Positions 41,256-50,516 of a stretch of 64,000 nt of DNA are shown here, piece after piece. Source of the stretch: Enterobacter hormaechei ATCC 49162 (GTDB lineage: Bacteria > Pseudomonadota > Gammaproteobacteria > Enterobacterales > Enterobacteriaceae); the NCBI RefSeq assembly GCF_001875655.1, contig NZ_MKEQ01000001.1, positions 2,852,001-2,916,000 on the forward strand. The letters are read 5' to 3'. The notes below the pieces were generated by a model that was given only the letters and a program-made list of their open reading frames with translations, had not been told where the DNA came from and made no database searches. The stretch's first letter is position 1. Each line of letters opens with the position of its first letter. The position numbers were made by a program, and so were the translations under genes.

Positions 41256-41999
41256 GTGATCTACAAATCAATTGCCGACAGATTGCGGCTGCGGCTGAAC
41301 TCGTCGGACTACAACATCGGCAGCCCGCTGCCCGGCGAAAAAGCGCTGGCGCAGGAGTTCGGCGTGGCGCGAATGACCATTCGAAAAGCGTTAGACCTGC
41401 TTGTGAGTTGGGGGCTGGTTGAGCGGCGGCACGGCAGCGGGACGTTTGTCTCGCGCAAAGACGTTCATCATGAAACGACTAACCTGACCGGGCTGGTGGA
41501 GGTGCTGCGTCAGCAGGGAAAAGAGGTGCAGAGCAAGGTGTTGCAGTTTGAAGTGATGCCCGCGCCGCCCGCCATCGCCAGCCAGCTGCGGATTCAGGTT
41601 GATGAGCGGATCTATTTTTCAAGGCGGGTGCGTTACGTGGACGGCAAACCGCTGATGCTAGAGGACAGCTTTATGCCGGTGAAGCTGTTTCGCAATCTTT
41701 CCCTGGCGCATCTCGAAGGGTCTAAGTTTGATTACATCGAGAAGGAGTGTGGGATCACTATCAGCGGCAATTACGAGAGTCTGACGCCGGTGCTGGCAGA
41801 TAAACAGCTGGCCGGTTATATGAATGTGCCGGAACAGACGCCGCTGCTGCGCATCACCTCCCTTTCCTACAGCGACAGCGGCGAGTTCCTCAATTATTCC
41901 GTGATGTTCCGGAACACCAGCGATTACCAGGTGGACTACCATCTGCGGCGCATCCACCCGGAAGACTTATTAACCCATCCCCCGGAACAGCAACGGTAA
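41256..41999 (+). CDS. yidP: GntR/HutC-family regulator YidP
   Basis: Regulator of 247 residues. The GntR HTH is at about residues 8-70 (PGEKALAQEFGVARMTIRKALDLL, WGLVERRHGSGTFV), followed by a UTRA ligand domain (IYFSRRVRYVDGKPLMLEDSFMP). It matches E. coli YidP. The start is GTG. It is divergent from the glv-type PTS operon and probably represses it until a sugar phosphate binds. Confidence 0.92.
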   Translation: MIYKSIADRLRLRLNSSDYNIGSPLPGEKALAQEFGVARMTIRKALDLLVSWGLVERRHGSGTFVSRKDVHHETTNLTGLVEVLRQQGKEVQSKVLQFEVMPAPPAIASQLRIQVDERIYFSRRVRYVDGKPLMLEDSFMPVKLFRNLSLAHLEGSKFDYIEKECGITISGNYESLTPVLADKQLAGYMNVPEQTPLLRITSLSYSDSGEFLNYSVMFRNTSDYQVDYHLRRIHPEDLLTHPPEQQR

Positions 42000-42014
42000 C
42001 GCACCAGAGCAGAT

Positions 42015-43430
42015 TTATATCAGCGTGCGCAATTCATCGAAGGAAAGAATACGGCCACGATAGCCCAACCCGGAATCAATATTGTATATCGACACCCCAA
42101 TATTATTGTCGGTATCGAAGACGAAGAAGGACTGCTCGGCGCCAAAATAGACGTTGAAATTATCATCTCCCACGTCAAATACCGATGAAGTAAGCTCGCT
42201 TCGCTGACCAGTAATGTGGAACTGATCCAGCCGCTGAACCGTCCTGGCAGATAAATCAACGGCCAGCACGGTGGGTAAAGAATCCAGTGCCGCCGCAGTA
42301 TAAGCGACTGGCGGCGATTCAATAATACGCACCAGTTCATTCCCCTTTTCATCGGCACAGGAGTTATTGTTAAACAGAGAAATGACGATTTTATTATCAC
42401 CTCGCCAGGCATCATATTGACGATTTTTGGTAATAAACACGGCGTGCTCACCGTCAGGATAGGTGAAATTATCGGCATCGACCACGCTCAGATTGAGCGC
42501 GCTATTGAGGGTGGGGAAAGCGGGATTATCAATAATCCACTCTGGATCGCCCGAGTCAATATTAAGGCCAATAATGGTACAGCTTGAGCGGGAATTGATC
42601 ATGAGCTGATTGGTTTGCGCGATATACTCCAGGCTGTTGAAATGTACGTCATTGGTATCGGTATTATCCAGCACCGTGGCCCCCATAAACTCGGCGGTGT
42701 AGTCACGCTGCCAGAGCAGCGTTCCGCTGGCGAGATCGTACCGGTAGAGCATGCACTCCAGCTTTTGCTGGTCGCTCCAGCCGTCCAGCAGCGAGCCTAA
42801 CATCCACAAGTTGCCCTTGCCGTCGGTTGTCAGGTCGTGGTGAAAGCCATAGCCCGCCGGTGCGGCAAGGGTTTGTGTTACCTTTCCGGCAAGGTTAAAG
42901 CGGTAGAGCGTGGGGGCAAAGGCATGTTTATCGGGATCGTAGGTTTCACTGGCCAGCGCTGACCACAGCGAATTGTCGATAATTTTTAAATTACCGTACA
43001 TCCACGGGAACAGACCCGTAATGCGTAAATCGCCGTTAATATCGTAGCCATTCCACTCGCTGGTCACAAACCAGCCCTGACCCAGCGTATTATCCGCCAT
43101 GTCCCGATCGTCAATATTGATGGCTAACGTTAAGGCCACATCGCCATAATCCTGGCCCTCAGTGGAGATCGTGAAAACAGAAGTTTGTGTCTCTCCTTGT
43201 TCCGTGTAAAGCGTCAGCGTCACGGTATTGGCATAATTCGCATAGAGGCCGACAACGGTGACTTCGGGATTAACAGCGTAACGATCGCTGGCATAATAAA
43301 AATCCACATTACTGGACTTACCATGAACGGTATAATTAAATTTTACCGGCTGATAATAATCTATTTTAATAAGCGCACTGAGCTTATTCTTATCATAAGG
43401 GTTAACAATTACTGTAGAGGTTGCTTTCAT
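42015..43430 (-). CDS. Aryl-sulfate sulfotransferase-like protein without signal peptide
   Basis: Protein of 471 residues with repeated beta-propeller-type segments, similar to the AssT family (PLP-free aryl sulfotransferases). Family-like positions are H197-H198 in GYGFHHDL, H263 in DVHFNSLEYI and R281 in LMINSRSSC. I could not see the equivalent of the histidine that carries the sulfate in AssT. The first 100 residues look like a beta-sandwich. Known AssT proteins are periplasmic; this one has no signal peptide, so it is cytosolic or the function has changed. It is divergent from the PTS-sulfatase operon, and convergent with yidP. Confidence 0.65.
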   Translation of the reverse strand: MKATSTVIVNPYDKNKLSALIKIDYYQPVKFNYTVHGKSSNVDFYYASDRYAVNPEVTVVGLYANYANTVTLTLYTEQGETQTSVFTISTEGQDYGDVALTLAINIDDRDMADNTLGQGWFVTSEWNGYDINGDLRITGLFPWMYGNLKIIDNSLWSALASETYDPDKHAFAPTLYRFNLAGKVTQTLAAPAGYGFHHDLTTDGKGNLWMLGSLLDGWSDQQKLECMLYRYDLASGTLLWQRDYTAEFMGATVLDNTDTNDVHFNSLEYIAQTNQLMINSRSSCTIIGLNIDSGDPEWIIDNPAFPTLNSALNLSVVDADNFTYPDGEHAVFITKNRQYDAWRGDNKIVISLFNNNSCADEKGNELVRIIESPPVAYTAAALDSLPTVLAVDLSARTVQRLDQFHITGQRSELTSSVFDVGDDNFNVYFGAEQSFFVFDTDNNIGVSIYNIDSGLGYRGRILSFDELRTLI

Positions 43431-43863
43431 TACAGAGTCCTTAGTTTGTGCTTAACATCGCTGGTGTATTGACGTCTTCACCCACAAACCTATACCTCGT
43501 TTTAATTGTATTTTGTGGAATAGCACACAAATAGATCGTTTTTTGCAAATTCATACTAATTAATCAGCAATAAAAACACTAAAATAAATCATTACACATA
43601 AATATATTCATCGATGAAATATAATCCCGATGAATACACGTTACGCCTGTTATTCACATTCATAGATTATATATAAATAATTAATTAAAAAATTCCAATA
43701 AATCACTGGGGTTTATAGCTTGCTATTTTTGCAAAGACACTCACAAAAAATCATATTTAATCTTCTAATGACTAATTTTGATTACTAGTATTCATCCCGT
43801 CATCAACAGCAGTGAACGGGATGTAATTATCTGGATAAAAATATCACGGAGGTTAAGTCGAAC
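43431..43863. other. AT-rich divergent promoter region
   Basis: About 430 bases, strongly AT-rich, between the sulfotransferase-like gene and the PTS-sulfatase operon. TTCATCGATGAA (43607-43618) is a perfect 12-bp palindrome; related CGATGAAT and ATTCATC half-sites occur near 43630 and 43791. They could be operator sites, but no regulator gene is adjacent. The composition is unlike the flanks and suggests H-NS-type silencing or recent acquisition. Confidence 0.45.
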
Positions 43864-45189
43864 ATGTTTTCTGAATTTATTGCCATAATACAATCTTTTT
43901 TGACCGAGCCTGCAATCTTAATAGGCTTGCTGGTCGGTCTGGGGTACGCACTCGATAAAAAATCACCGATAAAAATTATTACCGGCATGGTAAGCGCCAT
44001 GGTGGGATTAATGATGGTGTTATTCGGTGGTTTTCAATTCTCGGCAACGTTTAAACCTGTGGCTGATGCTGTCAGCCAGTCTTATGGTATTCATGGCTAC
44101 CTGATGGATTCCTACGCCATGAAAGCGGCGACCCAAATTGCGCTTGGCGATAATTTCGGTTTTGTCGGCTATGTGTTTGTGCTGGCCTTTTTTACCAACC
44201 TGCTGCTGGTGCTGCTGGGCCGTTATACGCGGGTCAAAGGCATCTTCCTGACCGGTAATACCGGCGTATCCCACTCTCAGGCTGTGCTGTGGCTCATCGT
44301 CTTCTGGCTGGGCTTAGGCTGGGTCCCCTCAATTATTATCGCCGGGATATTAACCGGGTTGTTCTGGGCTTTCGCCACGACGCTGATCGCGAAACCCATC
44401 GCCAAAATTACCAATAATGCGGGCTTTACCATCGCCCATAATCAGATGCTGGGGATCTGGTTTTTTTCTAAATTCGCCCATTTGTTCGGCGATGCGGAAA
44501 AACAGGATGCCGAGAATATGAAACTGCCCGGATGGCTGGCGATTTTTAACCATAACGTCACCTCTATCGCAATCGTCATGACGCTGTTTGTCGGCGGTTT
44601 TTTACTGACAACCGGGATTGATAACGTCCAGGCGATGGCGAAAGGCAAGCCCTGGTATATCTATATTATTAACCTCGGGCTGCAATTCTCCATGTATATG
44701 GTGATTTTGCTTCAGGGCGTGCGCATGATGGTCGGCGAAATTAATGCCTCTTTTAAAGGCTGGCAAGACCGTCTTATTCCTGACGCCATTCCGGCTGTCG
44801 ACGTCGCGGCGCTGCTCCCCTTCTCACCGAATGCCGCGACGCTGGGATTTATCTTCTGTACCTTCGGCACCATATTTTCGATGGGTATTCTGCTTATCAC
44901 CAAAAGTCCCATTATGGTGTTGCCGGGTTTTGTGCCGCTCTTTTTCTCCGGCGGTCCTATTGGCGTATTAGCCAACCGATTAGGTGGTTACCGCTCCGTT
45001 ATTATTTGCACCTTTCTGCTGGGAATGATTCAAACCTTTGGCACGATCTGGGCCATTCCGCTTACCGGCCTTGCTGCCGAGGGAGTGGGCTGGACCGGTA
45101 TTTTTGACTGGGCGACATTATGGCCCGCCATTTGTGAAATCCTTAAGTTTATTGCAGCCACATTCCACCTTGGGCCTTACGCGGGCTAA
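43864..45189 (+). CDS. Ascorbate-type PTS IIC permease
   Basis: Membrane protein of 441 residues of the UlaA/SgaT (L-ascorbate) PTS family, about 11 helices. Segments VKGIFLTGNTGVSHSQAVLW and GFTIAHNQMLGIWF fit the family, as does the C-terminal ALLPFSPNAATLGFIFC. GGAGG lies 11 bases before the ATG. It is followed by IIB and a sulfatase in one operon. The substrate is probably a small acidic or sulfated sugar; no IIA is seen here. Confidence 0.85.
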   Translation: MFSEFIAIIQSFLTEPAILIGLLVGLGYALDKKSPIKIITGMVSAMVGLMMVLFGGFQFSATFKPVADAVSQSYGIHGYLMDSYAMKAATQIALGDNFGFVGYVFVLAFFTNLLLVLLGRYTRVKGIFLTGNTGVSHSQAVLWLIVFWLGLGWVPSIIIAGILTGLFWAFATTLIAKPIAKITNNAGFTIAHNQMLGIWFFSKFAHLFGDAEKQDAENMKLPGWLAIFNHNVTSIAIVMTLFVGGFLLTTGIDNVQAMAKGKPWYIYIINLGLQFSMYMVILLQGVRMMVGEINASFKGWQDRLIPDAIPAVDVAALLPFSPNAATLGFIFCTFGTIFSMGILLITKSPIMVLPGFVPLFFSGGPIGVLANRLGGYRSVIICTFLLGMIQTFGTIWAIPLTGLAAEGVGWTGIFDWATLWPAICEILKFIAATFHLGPYAG

Positions 45190-45217
45190 ATCCCTTCACC
45201 TTTAAAAGGAACGTGTG

Positions 45218-45541
45218 ATGAAAGAAAGAATTAATATTCTGTTTGTTTGCGGCTATGGCGTTGGTAGTAGCGTAATGTTACAGACGGTCGTGAAAAAAGC
45301 GTTAGCAAAATACAATATTGCTTTTGAGATGGAGCATACCGCCGCGGGCGAGGTGGGCGGGTTTACCGACTGGGCCGATATCTATGCAATATCGAAAAAA
45401 CTCATTGATGTGGTCAGTCTCGATCCGCGTCACGGGCAATATCTCATCCCGATCGAAAATATTATGGACGGCGAAACGATCGGCAAACAGATCTACGCGG
45501 TTGTAGAAGAACATTTTCCGCATCTGATCCCGTCTCGCTAA
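45218..45541 (+). CDS. Ascorbate-type PTS IIB component
   Basis: Phosphocarrier of 107 residues. The phosphorylated cysteine is in LFVCGYGVGSSVMLQ, the UlaB-type loop. ATG at 45218 has AAGGA 8 bases upstream; a GTG one codon earlier opens the same frame. It pairs with the IIC 28 bases upstream, and the sulfatase starts 9 bases after it. The IIA partner must be encoded elsewhere. Confidence 0.88.
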   Translation: MKERINILFVCGYGVGSSVMLQTVVKKALAKYNIAFEMEHTAAGEVGGFTDWADIYAISKKLIDVVSLDPRHGQYLIPIENIMDGETIGKQIYAVVEEHFPHLIPSR

Positions 45542-45550
45542 GGAGCGCAG

Positions 45551-47035
45551 ATGAAAGCCATTATTCTGCTCTTTGATAGTCTGAATAAACATTATCTGCC
45601 GCCCTACGGAGACGTTATTACCCAGGCGCCAAATTTCCAGCGTCTGGCGGCGCACGCGGTAACGTTTAATAACAGCTATGTCGGCAGTATGCCGTGTATG
45701 CCCGCCCGCCGTGAATTACACACCGGGCGGTACAACTTCCTCCATCGCGAATGGGGGCCGCTGGAACCGTTTGACGACTCCATGCCGGAGTTGCTGAAAA
45801 AAGCGGGCGTGTATACGCACCTTATCAGCGATCATCTGCATTACTGGGAGGATGGCGGAGGTAATTACCATAATCGCTACAACTCCTGGGAGATCGTGCG
45901 CGGTCAGGAGGGCGATAGCTGGAAAGGAAGCGTTGCCGATCCGGTTATCCCGGAGGTGCTGCGCGTACCGCAGAAACAGACCGGCGGCGGCGTGTCCGGG
46001 CTGTGGCGCCAGGACTGGGTAAATCGCGATTATATCCGCGAGGAGGCCGATTTCCCGCAAACTCGCGTCTTTGCTGCTGGCTGCGAGTTTATCGAAAAAA
46101 ACCATTCGCAAGATAACTGGCTGTTGCAGGTCGAAACCTTCGATCCGCACGAACCGTTTTACACCACCGAAGAATACCTCTCGCTGTATGAAGATCCGTG
46201 GGACGGGCCTCACTACGACTGGCCGCGCGGCAAGGTGGAGGAGAGCGCGGAGGCGGTAGAACATATTCGCTGCCGCTATCGTGCCCTGGTGTCCATGTGC
46301 GATCGCAATCTGGGCCGCATCCTTGACCTGATGGACAGTCACGATCTCTGGCGCGATACGATGCTGATCGTCGGTACCGACCATGGTTTTCTGCTGGGAG
46401 AACATGGCTGGTGGGCGAAAAATCAAATGCCGTACTACAACGAAGTGGCGAATAACCCGTTATTTATCTGGGATCCGCGCCACGCCAGGCGCGCAGAGCA
46501 GCGTGATTCGCTGGTGCAGATGATTGACTGGGCGCCGACTCTGCTGGAGTTCTTCAGGCAGCCCATTCCCGCAGACGTACAAGGGCAACCGCTAACGCCG
46601 GTTCTGCAAGATGACACGCCGGTGCGTGACGCCGCGCTGTTCGGCGTTTTCAGCGGCCACGTCAACGTCACGGACGGTCGCTACGTCTATATGCGCGCCG
46701 CGCTTCCCGGGCGTGAAAATGACATCGCGAATTACACTCTGATGCCGATTAAGATGAACACCCGCTTTGATGTGGCCGAACTGCACGCCTTAACGCTGGC
46801 GCCTCCCTTCCGTTTTACCAAGGGCGTCAGTACATTGCGCATTCCGGCCAAAGAGAAATATAAGGGGATTAATCGCACTGGCCATCTGCTGTTTGATTTA
46901 TACACCGATCCGCAGCAGTTGAACCCGATAAAGGATGACGCGATCGAAGCGCGTATGATTGCCCTGCTGGTGCGCCTGTTGCACGAGAGTGACGCGCCGG
47001 CAGAGCAGTTTGTCAGGCTGGGCTTATCCGGCTAG
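45551..47035 (+). CDS. yidJ: Cytosolic Cys-type sulfatase (YidJ-like)
   Basis: Sulfatase of 494 residues (E. coli YidJ is about the same length). The formylglycine site is C49-M-P-A-R53 in [15 protein letters not shown]; metal-binding aspartate is in LLFDSLNK and DH in [12 protein letters not shown]. No signal peptide is seen, so it acts in the cytoplasm on a substrate brought in by the upstream PTS. C49 must be matured; the radical SAM enzyme at 36200 is the likely partner. The stop codon overlaps the stop of convergent yidE by two bases. Confidence 0.88.
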   Translation: MKAIILLFDSLNKHYLPPYGDVITQAPNFQRLAAHAVTFNNSYVGSMPCMPARRELHTGRYNFLHREWGPLEPFDDSMPELLKKAGVYTHLISDHLHYWEDGGGNYHNRYNSWEIVRGQEGDSWKGSVADPVIPEVLRVPQKQTGGGVSGLWRQDWVNRDYIREEADFPQTRVFAAGCEFIEKNHSQDNWLLQVETFDPHEPFYTTEEYLSLYEDPWDGPHYDWPRGKVEESAEAVEHIRCRYRALVSMCDRNLGRILDLMDSHDLWRDTMLIVGTDHGFLLGEHGWWAKNQMPYYNEVANNPLFIWDPRHARRAEQRDSLVQMIDWAPTLLEFFRQPIPADVQGQPLTPVLQDDTPVRDAALFGVFSGHVNVTDGRYVYMRAALPGRENDIANYTLMPIKMNTRFDVAELHALTLAPPFRFTKGVSTLRIPAKEKYKGINRTGHLLFDLYTDPQQLNPIKDDAIEARMIALLVRLLHESDAPAEQFVRLGLSG

Positions 47036-48693
47036 CCCATCCCCCAGAACAGCACCGCCAGTAACTGCGGTGTGATGATGCGCAGAAACATCACCAGCGG
47101 ATAAACCGTGGCGTAGGACAACGCCGCCGCGCCGCTGGTGGTGTGCAGGTTATTGGCGAACGCCAGCGCGGGCGGGTCGGTCATAGAACCGGCCAGCATG
47201 CCGCACAGCGTGAGATAGTTCATTTTAGCGAACATACGCGCCAGTATCCCGACCGTTATCAGCGGAATGGCGGTAATAAATATGCCGTATCCTATCCAGC
47301 TCATCCCTTCGCCGTTGACCAGGGTATCGACAAAATCGCCGCCGGATTTCAGCCCCACCACCGCCAGAAACAGCACGATGCCTAACTCCCGCAGCGCCAG
47401 GTTAGCGCTCGGGGGCATAAACCAGTAGAGCTTGCCAATAGAGCCGATACGCCCGAGGATCAGCGCCATAATGAGCGGCCCGCCTGCCAGTCCCAGCTTC
47501 AGCGCTACCGGGAAGCCGGGCACGTACAGGGGGATGGAGCCAAGCATGACGCCAAGCCCGACGCCGATAAAGACCGGCAGCATCTGCACCTGCTGGAGTT
47601 TTTGCTGTGCGTTACCCACCATGTTGGCTACGGCATCAATGGATGACGGACGCCCAACGAGGTTGAGAATATCACCAAATTGCAGGCTGGCATCCTGGCT
47701 GGCTACCAGCTCGACGCCAGCGCGGTTAAGCCGCGAGATCACCACGTCGTAACGCTCTTTCACCTGCAAATCGCGTATTTTCTTGCCCAGGACCTTCTCA
47801 TTGGTCACCACCACCCGCTCCACGCGCATGTCTGTTCCACGGGTTGAGAGCGAGGTATCCACCTCCTGACCAATCACCAGCCGGGCATTGTTTAAATCCG
47901 CCGGTTGCCCAACCAGATGCAGGAGATCGCCGTGCTGAATAAGGGTGTCAGGTGAAGGCACCATCAGCGTGTCATCACGTTTCAGACGGGAACAGATGAT
48001 GGTCGCGCTGTTCAGAATGGGAACATCCTGGATCGCCATATTGTTCAGGTTGGGGTTTTCAACACGAATGTTGATGGTTTTAATGAGTGCATGGCCGTTG
48101 GTCAGCGTGCTTTCATGCTCCTTCGCCTCGCGTTCGACGTTAATGCGGAACAGCACGCGCACCAGCCACATTGAGAGCAAAATACCGCAAATGCCAAACG
48201 GATAGGCCATGGCGTAGCTCATCCCCATCTGATCGACGACATCAGCAGGGATACCCAAATCGCGCAGAATTTGCTGGCCCGCCCCAAGCGCGGGCGTATT
48301 AGTAACAGCGCCGGAGAAGATGCCCAGCACGACGGGCAGCGGAATCGCGAAGAGTTTATGCAGAATGGCGGTCACCAGCCCCCCCATCACGACGATGCCG
48401 AAGGCAAAGAGATTAAGGCGTAAACCGGAGACGCGCAGGGAAGCGAAGAAGCCCGGTCCTACCTGAATACCGATGGTATACACAAAGAGGATCAGGCCGA
48501 ACTCCTGGATGAAATGCAGCATATCGGCGCTGAGCACCCATCCAAGCTGGTCGGCAAAATGGCCGACAAAAATCCCGCCGAACAGCACCCCGCCGATGCC
48601 AAATCCGACGCCGCGGATTTTGATATTCCCCAGCCATAGCCCCACTACCGCAACAAGGGCCAACACGCTAACGGTTAACGCGATATCACTCAT
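47032..48693 (-). CDS. yidE: Putative transporter YidE (AAE family)
   Basis: Inner-membrane protein of 553 residues, the same length as E. coli YidE. It belongs to the aspartate:alanine exchanger family: two membrane halves with [16 protein letters not shown] and [15 protein letters not shown], flanking two TrkA-C (RCK_C) domains (about residues 190-370). Substrate is unknown. ATG at 48693 ([20 protein letters not shown]) is the family start; the frame stays open upstream past the ibp terminator with no homology. Confidence 0.93.
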   Translation of the reverse strand: MSDIALTVSVLALVAVVGLWLGNIKIRGVGFGIGGVLFGGIFVGHFADQLGWVLSADMLHFIQEFGLILFVYTIGIQVGPGFFASLRVSGLRLNLFAFGIVVMGGLVTAILHKLFAIPLPVVLGIFSGAVTNTPALGAGQQILRDLGIPADVVDQMGMSYAMAYPFGICGILLSMWLVRVLFRINVEREAKEHESTLTNGHALIKTINIRVENPNLNNMAIQDVPILNSATIICSRLKRDDTLMVPSPDTLIQHGDLLHLVGQPADLNNARLVIGQEVDTSLSTRGTDMRVERVVVTNEKVLGKKIRDLQVKERYDVVISRLNRAGVELVASQDASLQFGDILNLVGRPSSIDAVANMVGNAQQKLQQVQMLPVFIGVGLGVMLGSIPLYVPGFPVALKLGLAGGPLIMALILGRIGSIGKLYWFMPPSANLALRELGIVLFLAVVGLKSGGDFVDTLVNGEGMSWIGYGIFITAIPLITVGILARMFAKMNYLTLCGMLAGSMTDPPALAFANNLHTTSGAAALSYATVYPLVMFLRIITPQLLAVLFWGMG

Positions 48694-48772
48694 GATCCAC
48701 ATCCTGTGTATAACCATAGTTATCCTAAGGATTCTCTCAGAGCTGACGGCGGTTGTATGGGCGATGGCGCAC

Positions 48773-48800
48773 AAAAAAGCCCTGCCGGGGCAGGGCTTCG
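48773..48800 (-). terminator. Terminator of ibpAB
   Basis: On the minus strand AAGCCCTGCC and GGCAGGGCTT form a strong stem followed by six T. It lies about 95 bases after the ibpB stop, beyond a REP-like element. Confidence 0.88.
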
Positions 48801-48818
48801 TGCAGTCTGTGGGTATTG

Positions 48819-48850
48819 TCGGGTGGCGGCTACGCCTTACCCGACCTACA
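48819..48850. repeat. REP element
   Basis: TCGGGTGGCGGCTACGCC followed by TTACCCGACCTACA: REP palindrome with YCGGATGGCGGCTACGCC-type core between ibpB and its terminator. Confidence 0.85.
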
Positions 48851-48893
48851 GGTTCGGCAGTTTTTGTGTAGCCTCTACCCGGCAAAAAATGTA

Positions 48894-49322
48894 TTAGCTA
48901 TTCAACGCCGGACGTTCGCTAATGGCGATGCGCTGCGGTGCAATGGCTTCCGGCACGTTACGGGTGAGGTCAATGTTCAGCAGCCCGTTAGTGAACGTCG
49001 CGCCAGACACTTCCATATGGTCTGCCAGGGTAAAGCTCAGGCTAAACGGCTGAGTGACAAGCCCCTGATGCAGCCATTTGGTCTCGGTATCTGGTTTTTC
49101 CGGCGACCCTTTCACGGTCAGGCGCGTCCCCTCAAGCTGGATGTCGAGGTCTTCCTGACGGAACCCGGCCAGCGCAAGCGTGATGCGGTAGTGGTTATCA
49201 TCGCTTTTTTCGATGTTGTACGGCGGAAACGTCTGCTGTTCGGTTGCGCTTTGCAGCGCGTTAGCCAGTTTGTCAAAACCGATCCACTGACGCAGCAGGG
49301 GGGAAAAGTCATAGTTACGCAT
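48894..49322 (-). CDS. ibpB: Small heat shock chaperone IbpB
   Basis: Holding chaperone of 142 residues with one alpha-crystallin domain (about residues 35-125; VFLVxG-type core [20 protein letters not shown] and LTVKGSPEK). The C-terminal I-x-I-like motif is weakly seen in QRIAISERP. It works with IbpA to bind aggregates for DnaK and ClpB. The start [19 protein letters not shown] at 49322 has AAGGAG upstream. The 136-base gap after ibpA probably forms its own temperature-sensitive leader, as in E. coli. Confidence 0.95.
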   Translation of the reverse strand: MRNYDFSPLLRQWIGFDKLANALQSATEQQTFPPYNIEKSDDNHYRITLALAGFRQEDLDIQLEGTRLTVKGSPEKPDTETKWLHQGLVTQPFSLSFTLADHMEVSGATFTNGLLNIDLTRNVPEAIAPQRIAISERPALNS

Positions 49323-49458
49323 ACTAAATCTCCTTCTGAGAAGCGAGTTCGGCACAGTTTAATTTTGTGCACAGTTGTTCCTGCAAACCCTTGCGGATTC
49401 GCATATGCTCCCTTTACGGCAAGCAAATTCAGGTGGGCCGCTTCCGCGACCCGCATAA

Positions 49459-49869
49459 TTAGTTGATTTCGATACGGCGCGGTTTTTTCTCTTCCGGAAT
49501 CACACGTTCCAGTTCGATAAACAGCAGGCCGTTCACCAGGTTCGCGCCCTTGACGTGGATGTTCTCAGCCAGCTGGAACTTGCGTTCAAAGTTGCGCTCG
49601 GCGATGCCCTGGTAGAGGTAGGTTCGTTCTTTCTGCTCCGCCGTATGGGAGCCTTTCACCACCAGCAGATTGTCCTGCGCGGTGATCTCCAGTTCGCTCT
49701 CTGCGAAACCTGCAACAGCAATCGCAATGCGATAGTGGTTTTCATCAACCAGTTCAACGTTGTAAGGAGGATAGCCGTTGCTCTGGCTCTGGTTGTTTTC
49801 TAAGTGGTTGAACAGACGGTCAAAACCAATGGCAGAACGGTATAGCGGAGAGAGATCGAAATTACGCAT
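49459..49869 (-). CDS. ibpA: Small heat shock chaperone IbpA
   Basis: Chaperone of 136 residues; [20 protein letters not shown] at the N-terminus, alpha-crystallin domain about residues 35-122 and terminal IEIN (I-x-I/V motif for oligomer contacts). First gene of ibpAB under a sigma-32 promoter and a thermometer leader. It binds inclusion bodies and stress-denatured proteins. Confidence 0.96.
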   Translation of the reverse strand: MRNFDLSPLYRSAIGFDRLFNHLENNQSQSNGYPPYNVELVDENHYRIAIAVAGFAESELEITAQDNLLVVKGSHTAEQKERTYLYQGIAERNFERKFQLAENIHVKGANLVNGLLFIELERVIPEEKKPRRIEIN

Positions 49870-49970
49870 AGATAAAAGCTCCTGAAATCAGCGAGAAAAT
49901 GTAGCCTTCCACCATGGACAGGCTTCTGTTTCCCCGAACACCCATCAGGCGTGTTCGTTATCGGGTTACA
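49870..49970 (-). promoter_or_regulatory. ROSE-type RNA thermometer leader of ibpA
   Basis: The ibpA leader of about 100 nt folds into several hairpins: GAACACGCC.../GGGTGTTC, AGCCTGTCCATGGTGGAAGGCT, and a last one in which CGCTGATTT lies opposite the ribosome site CAGGAGCT. This layout is that of repression-of-heat-shock-gene-expression (ROSE) elements. Structure was judged by eye. Confidence 0.75.
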
Positions 49971-49975
49971 TTCTT

Positions 49976-50004
49976 AAAATGGGTCTGGATACGGCCTTTT
50001 CAAG
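49976..50004 (-). promoter_or_regulatory. Sigma-32 promoter of ibpAB
   Basis: CTTGAAA (49998-50004), a spacer of 13-14 bases, then ACCCATTT (49977-49984) on the minus strand, close to the heat-shock consensus CTTGAAA and CCCCATNT. Confidence 0.88.
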
Positions 50005-50183
50005 CCTGTTGATGAGAGATTTTTTTGCACTTTGCTGGTTGTCGCATAGACTCAGGGCACAGCACAAAGGGTTAAATTGCGATGGCGTCCACAGTGCGGA
50101 AGTTTTGGGCTGTCCATTTTAGACGCGCCTCGCTATAACCCTGAGTTGCAGGTCTATGCCGTGCTACTAATGATGACTGAGTG

Positions 50184-50516
50184 ATGATGAGAAATGTTCT
50201 GATTAAGCTGGCGACGTTCAGCGGGGTTGTTTTACTTTGCGGGTGTTCGAGCGTGATGTCGCACACCGGCGGTAAAGAAGGAACATATCCGGGGACGCGC
50301 GCCAGTGCCGCAATGATCTCTGATGATGAGACAAACTGGGGTACCAAATCTCTGGCGATTCTTGATATGCCGTTTACGGCGGTTGCCGATACGCTTCTGC
50401 TGCCGTGGGATATGTTCCGCACCGACAGCTCAGTGCGCTCGCGGGTTGAGAAAAGCGAGCAGGACAATCTGGCGACCAATTCTGTCATCCCGCCCGCAGC
50501 GATGCCCCCACGCTAA
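50184..50516 (+). CDS. yidQ: Lipoprotein YidQ
   Basis: Predicted lipoprotein of 110 residues. The lipobox VVLLCGCSS puts the lipidated cysteine near residue 21, followed by SVMSHTGGKEGTYPGTRASA, a DUF1375-type start shared with E. coli YidQ. The ATG at 50184 matches the family start; 50187 is an alternative. Function is unknown. It is convergent with yidR, sharing two bases. Confidence 0.92.
   Translation: MMRNVLIKLATFSGVVLLCGCSSVMSHTGGKEGTYPGTRASAAMISDDETNWGTKSLAILDMPFTAVADTLLLPWDMFRTDSSVRSRVEKSEQDNLATNSVIPPAAMPPR

Noticed and set aside
48753..49466. Plus-strand frame of 237 residues across the ibpB region
   Set aside because: It is antisense to ibpB and runs through a terminator and REP element; no homology pattern is visible.
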